DNA from: Bedellia somnulentella
Lineage: Eukaryota > Arthropoda > Insecta > Lepidoptera > Bedelliidae
Assembly (NCBI GenBank): GCA_963576735.1
Contig: OY755178.1
Span: 11,718,001 to 11,782,000 of the forward strand
DNA: 64,000 bases
Reading direction: 5' to 3'
This document shows positions 55,615 to 64,000 of the stretch, piece after piece. The first letter of the stretch is position 1, and the number at the start of each line of letters is the position of its first letter. Under the pieces are notes generated by a model, which saw only the letters and a program-made list of their open reading frames with translations, did no database searches and was not told the DNA's origin. Both the position numbers and the translations under genes were made by a program.

Positions 55615-55981
55615 ATTACTTATTCTTGAAAGCTGACTTAAGTCCCAACAACAAATTAAGTCTCTACGCAATTACTTAATTTGTACATATTTATGTAATT
55701 ACGTTGTTGCACAACATGTTTTAACAGTTGTCGCAAAAAACTCCTGTGTATATCGAAATTGTTAGATTGAAGTTTCCTTGATTTCGTTGGTTAAGAATCT
55801 TGATAAAGGGTACAAATTATAATATTTAGCAATATAATGGTATTAAGAACTTATAGTACGTTGAAAATGAAAACCAAAACTGTACTTACAATAAAAAAAA
55901 TCTTTTTTTAATAAAGTTAAAGGAAAGAGTGAAACAGAGTGAGAAATAGTGTAATTCGTGAACGTTTAGGTGTGAAAGATG
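55615..55981. repeat. 367-bp tandem duplication, unit 1
   Basis: Starts ATTACTTATTCTTGAAAGCT and ends GGTGTGAAAGATG. It differs from unit 2 at about four positions (for example TTGAAGTTT against TTGAACTTT), close to 99% identity. Confidence 0.9.
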
Positions 55982-56348
55982 ATTACTTATTCTTGAAAGC
56001 TGACTTAAGTCCCAACAACAAATTAAGTCTCTACGCAATTACTTAATTTGTACATATTTATGTAATTACGTTGTTGCACAACATGTTTTAACAGTTGTCG
56101 CAAAAAACTCCTGTGTATATCGAAATTGTTAGATTGAACTTTCCTTGATTTCGTTGGTTAAGAATTTTGATAAAGGGTACAAATTATAATATTTAGCAAT
56201 ATAATGGTATTAAGAACTTATTGTACGTTGAAAATGAAAACCAAAACTGAACTTACAATAAAAAAAATCTTTTTTTAATAAAGTTAAAGGAAAGAGTGAA
56301 ACAGAGTGAGAAATAGTGTAATTCGTGAACGTTTAGGTGTGAAAGATG
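55982..56348. repeat. 367-bp tandem duplication, unit 2
   Basis: Directly follows unit 1. Its last 46 bp are the start of the surviving RTE reading frame, which continues past the unit. The duplication therefore happened after the RTE piece was in place. Confidence 0.9.
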
Positions 56349-56548
56349 ACGTAGTGTGCAAGATAGAGAAAGGAATGTTAAGGTGGTTTGGCCACATAGA
56401 AAGGATGGATGACAGTTAATTGGTGAAAAAGATCTGTAGAGCCAACGTGGAAGGTAATGTGAGTGTGGATACACACGTGGACCAAATAGAGTGTGTGCTC
56501 AAAAAGGCCGGCGTCCGAAGTATGAAGAATAAAAGAGCACGTATGTGA
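56303..56548 (+). pseudogene. RTE-type LINE, C-terminal end of the polyprotein
   Basis: An 82-codon frame reads RVRNSVIRERLGVKDDVVCK and IEKGMLRWFGHIERMDDS, then TAA, then LVKKICRANVEGNV to KNKRARM and a final TGA at 56546-56548. 'LRWFGHIERM' is typical of the end of RTE reverse transcriptase proteins. One in-frame stop (near 56417) and loss of everything upstream make it a relic. Confidence 0.78.
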
Positions 56549-56660
56549 AGAATGATGAATGTAACAGAAGCAAAAGAGATTTGCCTGGATCGTACAAAGT
56601 GGCGATTGATAGTCTCTGCCTACCCCAATGGGAACAATGGGCGTGAGTATAAATAAGTAA
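56549..56660 (+). repeat. RTE 3' end (family C reference copy)
   Basis: GAAGAATGATGAATGTAACA, AGATTTGCCTGGATCGTACA, TGGCGATTGATAGTCTCTGC, CTACCCCAATGGGAAC, ATGGGCGTGAGTATAAATAA. Because it is joined to the coding end of an RTE it identifies the other C fragments of the window. Confidence 0.75.
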
Positions 56661-56942
56661 GAAAGAGTGAAAATTCTGTTATTAAGTAATCCAATAAAAA
56701 GATACTCATTGAATGAATATTTGTTGTTTATTGAAGTGTGTTTTCAATATCAAAGGGATCGTGATCACGAAACGGTTTTTAATATTAAAATTCCGGAGTT
56801 GTTCTAAACCATTTCATTTAACATTTTCTGCAAAATTCATGTTGTGCATTATGTAAGCTTTTAAACTATCCTGAAACAAACCCTACTTAATAACCTCGGA
56901 AATTCATAATATTAAACATCTTACATGATAATTATTTCATTT

Positions 56943-57508
56943 TAGCTGTGTTATATTGGCTTAAAATAGCACTAACGTATTTCTTCCGTTGGAATACGTT
57001 AGTGGTCGCAACGGTCGTAACGTCGTGGTAACGTAAATGGTCGTTGATTCACATGACTGGACACCCTTCATCGTCAATTTTTTTTTATACCTATTATCTT
57101 TACCTTACTTCCAAACACACATGTAAATGATAGTTCAATGGGTAGCACACCCGCCTGAAAACAAACAGGCGTGGGTTCAAATCCCGGGTCGGGCCTACAC
57201 CAATTTGTCTTTTCTAAAGTCATATGTGTGGTTAATTTATCATGGTTGTTAACGGTGAGGGAAAACATCGTGAGGAAACCCACATGGCCCAGTTGTACTT
57301 AGCCATGTGACAGTGAATTCGTACAAAAAACGGCGATAGGCCTGCCCCCTATTACTATACTCTAATACTCAGTATTGGTACCTCTGCCAACCTCTTTGGG
57401 GATAAACAGCGTAAACGTTTATGTTACTTCCAAAAGTTGGCTATAGAATGTTCAATTCTAAACTTTTGGCTTCCCCATTTTCGGAGATATAGCCTTGAGT
57501 ATATGTAT
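56943..57508 (+). repeat. B repeat interrupted by a SINE A
   Basis: The 5' part (56943-57115) has TGTGTTATATTGGCTTAAAA, CGTATTTCTTCCGTTGG and a short ACGTAA/GGTCG expansion. The 3' part (from 57424) has ACTTCCAAAAGTTGGCTATA and AGCCTTGAGTATATGTATG. The SINE sits in the middle and has duplicated B sequence at its borders. Confidence 0.75.
57116..57423 (+). mobile_element. SINE A-II nested in a B repeat
   Basis: Head AATGATAGTTCAATGGGTAG, the CGCCTGAAAACAAACAGGCG hairpin, box B GTGGGTTCAAATCCCGGGTC, then the body with a deletion of about 70 bp between CCCCCTATTACTATA and CAGTATTGGTACC. TTACTTCCAAA is on both sides (57105-57115 and 57424-57434). Confidence 0.88.
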
Positions 57509-58266
57509 GATATAACAATAACAGTTGCATTTTTTTAAATTTAACAGTGCGTCTAGAAAGTGCATGTGTATACGAAAGCTTACGGATATTAAAATTTTGA
57601 AAAATCAATATTTTCTTGTCATTTTGGTGCTAAAACAATATGACCGAAGACAAATACCTCAGTAATAAGCAATAATCTATTTGAGTGACACTACCGACCG
57701 AATCGCCACTTTTGCCACATTGTCAATACCACAACAACGAAATCAACGTTGCAACGTTTGCCAAAACATTCTTACAACTTCTAGCCGTGTTTTAGTTCAT
57801 TATTTTCATTGGTTGAGATATTGTTTTCGCTCGGAGCAGACGTGCTTTGTAATTGAAAGTTTTCGTGAAAAACAATTGTGGGGTCAGTTTGTGGAAACAA
57901 GATTGATGAAAGAAATTTTGTGTAGGAGTGTACCCTATAGCTAAGCCTTGGTAATCATTGAAAATGATAAAAATAATATGTATTGTGTTAGTAATTGGGT
58001 ATACAACAACAAAACGTTATGTTTGTTAGAGCTTCATACCTATTATTTTAGTGACGAAAATACTTGTTCCTTACTGTAATTTAAAGAAATCCAAGTTTCA
58101 TAGATTCTAGGTTAGCTGTTGTATTACATTTGTAAAGCCCACCTTTAACTAAAACTGAAATAATGTTAACATAGAATGATATCCCTGTGCTAAAATTGTC
58201 TGGTTGAAAATAATATCCTCGCTGAAAAAGAATCGTTATTGAAAAAAACAACTTTGCCTAATTTAA
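57509..58266. other. Non-coding stretch, nothing recognised
   Basis: The 87-codon plus frame at 57681-57944 contains two CxxC-like cysteines (CNVCQ) but no family I recognise. Confidence 0.4.
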
Positions 58267-58315
58267 ATTGTAAGTTATTTATAAATAAAAGATGTTATTA
58301 AAGGAAAGAAAAATT

Positions 58316-58390
58316 TCGACACTGGCGGGGTTCGAACCCGCGACCTTCGGGTATACGCCCCCGTCGCTCTGCCAACTGAGCTACAGTGTC
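58316..58390 (-). repeat. tRNA-like head of D unit 1
   Basis: On the minus strand: acceptor arms GACACTG / CAGTGTC pair fully, D arm GCTC / GAGC, T arm GCGGG-TTCGAAC-CCCGC. The anticodon arm does not fit: only CGGG / CCCG pair and the loop has 8 nt without the usual T at position 33. It is therefore a SINE promoter head rather than a working tRNA gene. Confidence 0.75.
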
Positions 58391-58634
58391 AGTTGGCATC
58401 CAGCGCGAAATTTCTCTATCCTTTGTTTCTTTTTTACACGTTCAAGTAGTGTTTGCGTTTCCTACTTCCGAATTTTAACTAATTCGGACGGCCACTTGTC
58501 TACCTTTTCAGATAGAATGCAAATGTTGGAAACGCCTAACTATCAATAATTTAATGTTTTTTGACATGAATTCTTCATGTGGGGATTATTACTCATAAAT
58601 AAAAGATGTTATTAAAGGAAAGAAAAATTTTTTC

Positions 58635-58707
58635 GACACTGGCGGGGTTCGAACCCGCGACCTTCGGGTATACGCCCCCGTCGCTCTGCCAACTGAGCTA
58701 CAGTGTC
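58635..58707 (-). repeat. tRNA-like head of D unit 2
   Basis: The 73-nt head is identical to that of unit 1, while the spacer DNA of the two units differs at several places. This suggests conservation or recent exchange of the head. Confidence 0.75.
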
Positions 58708-59099
58708 AGTTGGCATCCAGCGCGAAATTTCTCTATCCTTTGTTTCTTTTTTACACGTTCAAGTAGTATTTGCGTTTCCTACCTCCGGTTTACTACTAAT
58801 TCGAAAGGCCACTTGTCTACCTTTTCAGATAGAATGCAAATGTTGGAAACGCCTAACTATCAATAATTTAATGTTTTTTGACATGAATTCCTCATGTGGG
58901 GATTATTACTCATAAATAAAAGATGTTATTAAACCCCGCCAGTGTCGAAATTTTTCTTTCCTTTAATAACATCTTTTATTTATGAGTAATAATCCCCACA
59001 TGAGGAATTCATGTCAAAAAACATTAAATTATTGTAAGTTATTTGTCTGATAATAATGAAAATTTACAATAAGCTAAATGATATGGCCAGTGTTTCTGA

Positions 59100-59306
59100 G
59101 CTGGGTATTAACAGACTATAATGACGGAAATGCTTCGCTGACCTAGCATTCAAACGTTCAGCACTCAATCCAGAGGTCTCTGGATTGATTCCCAGGTGGT
59201 CGAGTCACAAATTGCAGGCTTAAATCAACTGATTATCCAAAAAAAAACATATAATTTTTACCTCGAAGAGTACGTCAAGCCGTCATTTTCAGCTTATATG
59301 ACGGTA
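59100..59306. other. Non-coding with a possible SINE remnant
   Basis: GGTCTCTGGATTGATTCCCAGG near 59177 resembles a box B, and AATCCAGAGG / CCTCTGGATT-like arms overlap it. No convincing box A. Low support. Confidence 0.25.
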
Positions 59307-59562
59307 TAGGTTTGCCGTGTAGTGTCGGTTTAGAATAGCACTACCCCATTTCTTCCGGTGGGTGTATGTTAGAGGCGACTAACGGTATGGGGCTATTAAG
59401 GGATTTTTGGGCGATGCGGTTGGAGACCCATCACCAACAACCTTTATTTATACTATCTTTTCCCCACTCAAATTTCCAAAAGTGGCTGAGGAATTTCTAA
59501 TTCTTTAGCTCTGGCTACCCCTTCCTGGGATTTATAGCCGTGAGTATATGTTTGTATGTATG
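59307..59562 (+). repeat. B repeat (B-I), complete, with target site duplication
   Basis: TTTGCCGTGTAGTGTCGGTT, CCCATTTCTTCCGGTGGGTG, GGGCGATGCGGTTGGAGACC, ATTTCCAAAAGTGGCTGAGG, GCCGTGAGTATATGTTTG and (TATG)n. TATGACGGTA flanks it (59297-59306 and 59563-59572). Confidence 0.88.
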
Positions 59563-59719
59563 TATGACGGTAGAAATCGTTAGTTTACTAACCCTGCAAG
59601 ACTAGCGTGAGCGACCTGTTAACTAGATAACGCGTGGAATAAAACAGCCGTCTCTTTCGCACATACATAGTATCGGCCTCTTCTCATTCTAACCGACAGA
59701 GTGACGATAAAATAGCGCA

Positions 59720-59797
59720 AGTGCTAGGCTCCCAGATAAAGCAGAGTGGGTAGGCATAAGCCTCTTGGTGGGGTCATTTATGGGCTGGGGGGAAGAA
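59720..59797 (+). repeat. Fragment of the 'gtgggg...tatgggctg' 3' end repeat
   Basis: GCAAGTGCTAGGCTCCCAGA, AGCCTCTTGGTGGGGTCATT and TATGGGCTGGGGGG resemble 19075-19146, the 3' part of the SINE split by the LINE. Confidence 0.45.
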
Positions 59798-60989
59798 ACT
59801 TAAACCTATTCATTGAAATATAGGCACTGTTGTTTATAAAAACAGTAATAAAAAATTAAAATTGGTAGATGATAGTTATCAATGAATGCACCAAACTTTT
59901 AAATGTACTTTATTCAATCCAAAAACACGGTCAAATCCAATACAAATAGTATTTCAATGATTGAATTTAAGCTCGATAATGAAAAATGTTCTCCAAATAG
60001 ACTAGGAAACCAGTCTGAATAGTCAATTTTCGGTTGTATTGAATGCGCCGGCCGGGTCAGTAGCGATTGCAGCGGATATTGTTAATTCTATCGAAACTAA
60101 ACCCGTAGGATGCCGCGTGAACTTAAAACATGTGTGTAGTGGAGGTATAGTTGCGTGATGGGGAAAGCGAATGCAATTTTGGCCAAATATTGCCATAAAG
60201 GCATTTTAATTTACGTCGTATTTTGTATTAAATGAATCAGCATTTATTTAGTTCATAGTCAGAAAAGTAACGGAGATCCTTACAAAATTAAAATAAATGT
60301 ATATGCCTAACCATAATTTGCATAAACAAAAAGAAAAAACTTATTTCAATACAAAGTTAGCCCAATTATGCAAAACAGTTTCATTTTTTCTTAAAAATGG
60401 AACATTAAAAGTTATGGCTTATGAATACATCCAAAACATCATAATACCGCCTAATTAAAAATTCAGTATGAACCATAATTGTAGTGTAAACATATCTGCA
60501 CCTTCGGATATCGCAGCGCCCGAACACCCGACTATAGCTTGGCACACTTCCAGTCGTCGTTTGTGCTTTAGTACTGCGATTATTTTCACTACTGCACTAT
60601 TCAAACTGCTTTGGAATCCGACGACTGAATGGGCATGAAAGAAATTTCGTGTGCAACGACCGACAGTAATGACGGCCGTTGATTCTTTTGAATGTTGTAT
60701 ACCGCGGAAGGAAGAGAGGGAATTTAAAACGGTAATGGCATTCCGACCGGAACTTCAAAATATTTTATGTGGCTCTCAGTCGTCCGTAGACGATTGAATG
60801 CCAAAAAAGGATGACACTTGTACAATTTAGGTTCAATTTGGTGCGTCCCTTCATTAACATATTATCGCTTTTTTGTGAAATAAAATAGCTGGACTGGAAT
60901 TCTCAAATGATAACTTATGTTTCTGATTCAGATAGGTTTTTGGAAAGTTAGTCGCATGAAAGAATCATAAACTTTTGTGTCTTTTTCAA
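59798..60989. other. Non-coding stretch, nothing recognised
   Basis: Two CpG-richer patches (about 60045-60170 and 60500-60720) contain short GTCG / CGAC repeats but no frame or element end that I can assign. Confidence 0.4.
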
Positions 60990-61227
60990 AAATTTGTGTA
61001 TTGCATGTGTACGAGTTAGGTCGTACAGAAGCGTGCGTCAGCATTTTACTCCATCTATTAGTTTTATTTAATTATTTATTCAGTTCGTTTATAGCTATCA
61101 AGACAGCTACGCGTGCTCATCAGTTATCAGTTACATTTAAGTTATTCTTCATTAATACAGTTTTCATTTACTATCAGTTTATCATTTTATTATATTATCA
61201 GTCACATAATCGGGAGCAGCCCGAACA
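60990..61227 (+). repeat. Probable 5' LTR of the BEL/Pao element (start uncertain)
   Basis: The right border is proposed at ...CCCGAACA, just before the primer-site-like TTGGTCCTTCGAGCC; LTRs normally end in CA. The left border could be a TG near 60995. Only one LTR lies in the window, so the usual test by comparison with the 3' LTR is not possible. The small frame across this region is accidental. Confidence 0.4.
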
Positions 61228-61242
61228 TTGGTCCTTCGAGCC
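61228..61242 (+). other. Putative primer binding site
   Basis: TTGGTCCTTCGAGCC begins with the TGG that pairs with the CCA end of a tRNA and closely resembles the sequence following the LTR in many insect BEL/Pao elements. I cannot name the tRNA. Confidence 0.4.
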
Positions 61243-61503
61243 TTCTGGAAAGCAGGACTCTAACACGTTTACATACACGCGCCGCACGTGCCGAATTGTG
61301 TCAGTAGTTTCGCTTACCGGACAGAATCAGTGAAGTGTGTACAGTAAACCACGTAAAGGATTATCTTTGTGTCTTACAAACACAAACCAAATCCTATCGA
61401 AAACTCATCGTATGATCAAGGTATACTGTGAGTAGCAGTCGCAGACCAGCATCAGCAGCAGATATCAAGTAAGATCTGTCCATTTTATTATTATCCATAA
61501 AAA

Positions 61504-64000
61504 ATGTCGTCTATCAAGGATTTCATTGATAATCAAAAAGACCTCTTTAAATCAATTGAGAGCATCTTTACCAATTTTAAGAAAGATAGCCCAAGTAGGA
61601 AGACACCCGAGTATATCCAGCGAAGAATAAAAACCCTCGACAGTTATTGGGAAGAGTATGAGAGTAAGGTAGATGAGATATTGACGTCGGATTTACAGTT
61701 GGATGCAGAACTAAATGCTTTTATCAAGAAAGAGTTAGAAACAGTAAGAGTAAGATATACGACCATCAGGTCGGCGATCAGTAATTACGATTCACCCCCA
61801 TTTGCTGAGTTAAAGCTTCCTGAATTTATTCACGACTCTACGAATGAGGGTGTTCAGTCCCAACCCTTGGAGCCTCGCTCGAGTAAATCGACAATTACTG
61901 CGAGTAAGACAGAGGAGCAGCTTCGAAAACAGCAGAGCAACTTTAAAGCTTTCCATCGCACATTGAAGAATATAGATCTCGACTCGGTATCAGAGAAATG
62001 GGAACTCGAAGATCTACTACGTTGTATTCAGTCCCGCTGGAACGCTATCGACAATCTTCATTGGGAACTTGACAGTAATTTGAACGGCTCCAATCAAGAA
62101 TACGAGGCTATGTTCAGTGAGTACGAAAGAAATTACGAGTACATCAAGAAACTCATTAGCAAGAAAATATGGTCAGTCGCTCATATCAGCCAAACTACCC
62201 CTAAAATAGAAATTCCGGTGTTTAATGGGTCGTATAATAATTGGGTTTCCTTTAAAGAGTTGTTTCAAGAGGCTATCCACAACAACCCATCTATACCGAA
62301 AGCCACAAAAATGCAGTTCTTAAAATCTAAAGTTAAAGGGGAAGCAGAGAAGCTAATTCAACATTTATCTATCAGTGCTGATAATTACGAAACATGCTGG
62401 GAATTATTAAACCATAGGTACAATAACAAGAAACTAGTTTTTACATCTTATATGAATACCCTTACGAATTTACCGGTCATTCAACAAAAATCCGTCGCGC
62501 ATATAAAACGATTACACGACACCACCCATGAGTGTGTCAATGCTATTAAGAACCTGGGAGTCGATATAACAACATGGGACCCCATACTGGTGTACCTACT
62601 ATCACAAAAACTAGATAATGAATCATACTCAGATTATGTGGAATCAGTGAAAAACCCGAGGGAGTTACCCATCCTGAAAGAATTTCTTGATTTTTTGGAA
62701 ATAAAATTCACAACGCTAGAAACTTCGCGTCGCAAGCAGGATGTTAATATTTCGACACAAAAGTACCAAGTCCATCTTAAACAGCAATCTAGCAATAATC
62801 GTAGTCAGCAACCTACTTCTTACAAAAATGCATTCCTATCAAGCAGTAAGATTAAAGTTCAATCGCCTAGTACGAGCAAAAAAGTAACATCAGCAAAATA
62901 TCACTGTGCGCTATGCAACAGTTTTGAACATAGAATTTATTTTTGCAAACAGTTCATTGACATGCCTGGGAATATGAAATTAAAAACTGTCAAACGACTT
63001 AATCTCTGTCCAAACTGTTTGTTCGATCATCAAGAAAAAGCATGCACATCAGAGAAAGTATGTCGTGAGTGCAATCAAGGGCACAACAGTTTACTTCATG
63101 AGGCGTTTTCTCAGGAAGGTGCAGACAGATCGAACGTAACTTCAGCTGAAAATAAAGGTAATAAGGTCAAAAGTGGCTCGCACGCCTCACTGCAGAGTGG
63201 CTCGTATGAAGTTTTATTACCAACGGCTTTATTAAATATTGAAGCCGCGGACGGATCATCTTACACAATGCGTGCCTTATTAGACCAAGGGTCTCAGATA
63301 TCAATTATCACTGAGAAAGCGGCACAGAGGTTAATGTTGCGTAGAAAGAAATGCCATGGTATAATTTCGGGTGTTGGTGACAAAGAAAGTAAGTGTAAAG
63401 GGATGATAACTATCAAGTGCTTATCAACCATCAGCTCGTTTACTTTTGAAACAGATGTTTTGATAATGAATCAACTTATAAAACCTCTACCAAACCAGTC
63501 TGTAGCGAAACCAAATTGGGCATATTTAGACCATATCAAGTTGGCAGATCCAGAATTCAATATCAGTCGCCCGGTTGATTTATTATTAGGAGCAGACGTT
63601 TATTCACATATCTTAATGGATGGGGTATGTAAAGCTGACTCGTCTCTCCCTGTCGCGCAACAAACCCAACTTGGTTGGATTTTAAGTGGAAACGCAAGAA
63701 CTTTCCACTGCAATGTAGTTCTCAATAACTTACAAGATATCCAGCAGTTCTGGGAAACCGAAGAGATAACTTCCGAACAGACTGACTTGTCCGAGTCCGA
63801 CTTAATGTGCCTAAAATACTATCAAGATACCACAATCAGACGGTCAGATGGACGCTATGAGGTCCGGTTGCCTCTCAAAGATAATTACCAAGAATTATTA
63901 GGGCAATCGAGAGCAAAAGCAATGGCACAATTTTATAAGTTGGAGCAGAGACTCAGTAAAAATCAAGTTACGGCAGTAAATTATAAATTGTTTATCGATG
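61504..64000 (+). CDS. BEL/Pao Gag-Pol polyprotein, 5' part, runs off the window
   Basis: An open frame of 832 codons without a stop, cut by the window end. Residues 1-210: helical, charged Gag region. About 232-390: the DUF1759-like Gag segment (IPVFNGSYNNWVSFKELFQ, then AEKLIQHL). Zinc knuckles: C468-x2-C471-x4-H476-x4-C481; C502-x2-C505-x3-H509-x4-C514; C520-x2-C523-x3-H527-x4-H532. Aspartic protease: ALLDQGSQIS at 591-600 with D594, and DLLLGADVYSHI at 692-703. LGWILSG at 723-729 precedes the linker to the reverse transcriptase, which starts beyond the edge. The start was chosen as the first ATG of the frame, about 260 bp after the putative primer site. The intact frame means a young or active copy. 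It is an insect genomic retrotransposon; no envelope gene can be judged here. Confidence 0.9.
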   Translation, partial: MSSIKDFIDNQKDLFKSIESIFTNFKKDSPSRKTPEYIQRRIKTLDSYWEEYESKVDEILTSDLQLDAELNAFIKKELETVRVRYTTIRSAISNYDSPPFAELKLPEFIHDSTNEGVQSQPLEPRSSKSTITASKTEEQLRKQQSNFKAFHRTLKNIDLDSVSEKWELEDLLRCIQSRWNAIDNLHWELDSNLNGSNQEYEAMFSEYERNYEYIKKLISKKIWSVAHISQTTPKIEIPVFNGSYNNWVSFKELFQEAIHNNPSIPKATKMQFLKSKVKGEAEKLIQHLSISADNYETCWELLNHRYNNKKLVFTSYMNTLTNLPVIQQKSVAHIKRLHDTTHECVNAIKNLGVDITTWDPILVYLLSQKLDNESYSDYVESVKNPRELPILKEFLDFLEIKFTTLETSRRKQDVNISTQKYQVHLKQQSSNNRSQQPTSYKNAFLSSSKIKVQSPSTSKKVTSAKYHCALCNSFEHRIYFCKQFIDMPGNMKLKTVKRLNLCPNCLFDHQEKACTSEKVCRECNQGHNSLLHEAFSQEGADRSNVTSAENKGNKVKSGSHASLQSGSYEVLLPTALLNIEAADGSSYTMRALLDQGSQISIITEKAAQRLMLRRKKCHGIISGVGDKESKCKGMITIKCLSTISSFTFETDVLIMNQLIKPLPNQSVAKPNWAYLDHIKLADPEFNISRPVDLLLGADVYSHILMDGVCKADSSLPVAQQTQLGWILSGNARTFHCNVVLNNLQDIQQFWETEEITSEQTDLSESDLMCLKYYQDTTIRRSDGRYEVRLPLKDNYQELLGQSRAKAMAQFYKLEQRLSKNQVTAVNYKLFID

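Larger units (their letters stand above)
58281..59030. mobile_element. Composite SINE D insertion: two direct units plus an inverted piece
   Basis: The order is unit 1 (58281-58594), unit 2 (58595-58911), the first 22 bp of a third unit, then an inverted segment (58934-59030). The whole is flanked by one duplication, ATTGTAAGTTATTT (58267-58280 and 59031-59044). Each unit has a tRNA-like head on the minus strand. The last 73 bp or so before the switch and the segment after it form a near-perfect inverted repeat around a 28-bp spacer. A single pair of flanking duplications suggests that all of it arrived in one event. Confidence 0.8.

Noticed and set aside
58316..58707. Two tRNA genes on the minus strand
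   Set aside because: Acceptor, D and T arms are excellent, but the anticodon arm has four pairs, an 8-nt loop and no T at position 33, and the sequences sit in repeated SINE D units.
58292..58866. Two related 85-codon proteins (GFEPATFGYTPPSLCQLSY)
   Set aside because: This peptide is the plus-strand translation of the tRNA-like SINE head, and the frames exist only because the unit is duplicated.
59100..59240. Additional tRNA-derived SINE
   Set aside because: Only a box B-like sequence within a local palindrome; no box A at the right distance.
60977..61333. 118-codon plus frame upstream of the BEL/Pao gene
   Set aside because: It spans the proposed LTR end and primer site, has no domain and stops before the Gag start.

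Overview
The window looks like a piece of nuclear genome from a lepidopteran insect (moth or butterfly). It is AT-rich and contains no recognisable host gene. It is densely populated by repeat types typical of moths: tRNA-derived SINEs, short repeats with (TATG)n tails, a CR1/L2-like LINE, RTE remnants, piggyBac and PIF/Harbinger-like derivatives, and a BEL/Pao LTR element. The order is inferred from these element types. I cannot name a species. Family letters A to H are working names for this window only.

Families. A: tRNA-derived SINE of about 360 bp with pol III box A/B motifs and a (TTATG)n tail; 14 copies in two subfamilies (A-I, A-II). B: a repeat of about 250 bp with a conserved head (TGTAGTGCCGGCTTAGAAT), a conserved end (CCGTGAGTATATGTATG) and a (TATG)n tail; more than 30 copies or fragments. 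C: the 3' end of an RTE-type LINE, whose terminal bases and tail match those of B. D: a SINE with a tRNA-like head, present singly and in one composite insertion. E: a repeat of about 0.95 kb present twice. F: the 'CTAGCTGACCC...TTATAATATTAGTATAGAT' type of repeat. G and H: further tRNA-derived SINEs.

Layout. 1-15 kb: non-coding DNA with SINE A and many B fragments, plus one GC-rich island near 2.0-2.17 kb. 15.4-18.9 kb: a 5'-truncated LINE on the minus strand, holding the end of ORF1 and an ORF2 (endonuclease plus reverse transcriptase) broken by one stop; it lies inside an older SINE. 19-27 kb: SINE A, B, C and E copies and a 125-bp tandem duplication. 27.17-28.51 kb: an internally deleted piggyBac element with intact ends. 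29-44 kb: more A/B/E copies, including a 581-bp Harbinger-like element that keeps the first exon of a MADF gene. 43.6-44.8 kb: a 776-bp poly(A) retroposon nested in a SINE. 45-58 kb: more SINEs, two hairpin MITEs, and a 367-bp recent tandem duplication overlapping an RTE pseudogene. 58.3-59.0 kb: a composite D insertion. 61-64 kb: the 5' end of a BEL/Pao element whose Gag-protease frame is open to the window edge.

No set of genes works as a pathway here. The interactions are between mobile elements: nesting (which gives relative ages), probable use of RTE machinery by the B repeat through a shared 3' end, and non-autonomous DNA elements that depend on transposases not encoded in the window. 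I found no convincing undescribed biological system. The most unusual objects are the composite D insertion, the MADF-exon element and the twice-hit target at 31.9-32.4 kb.
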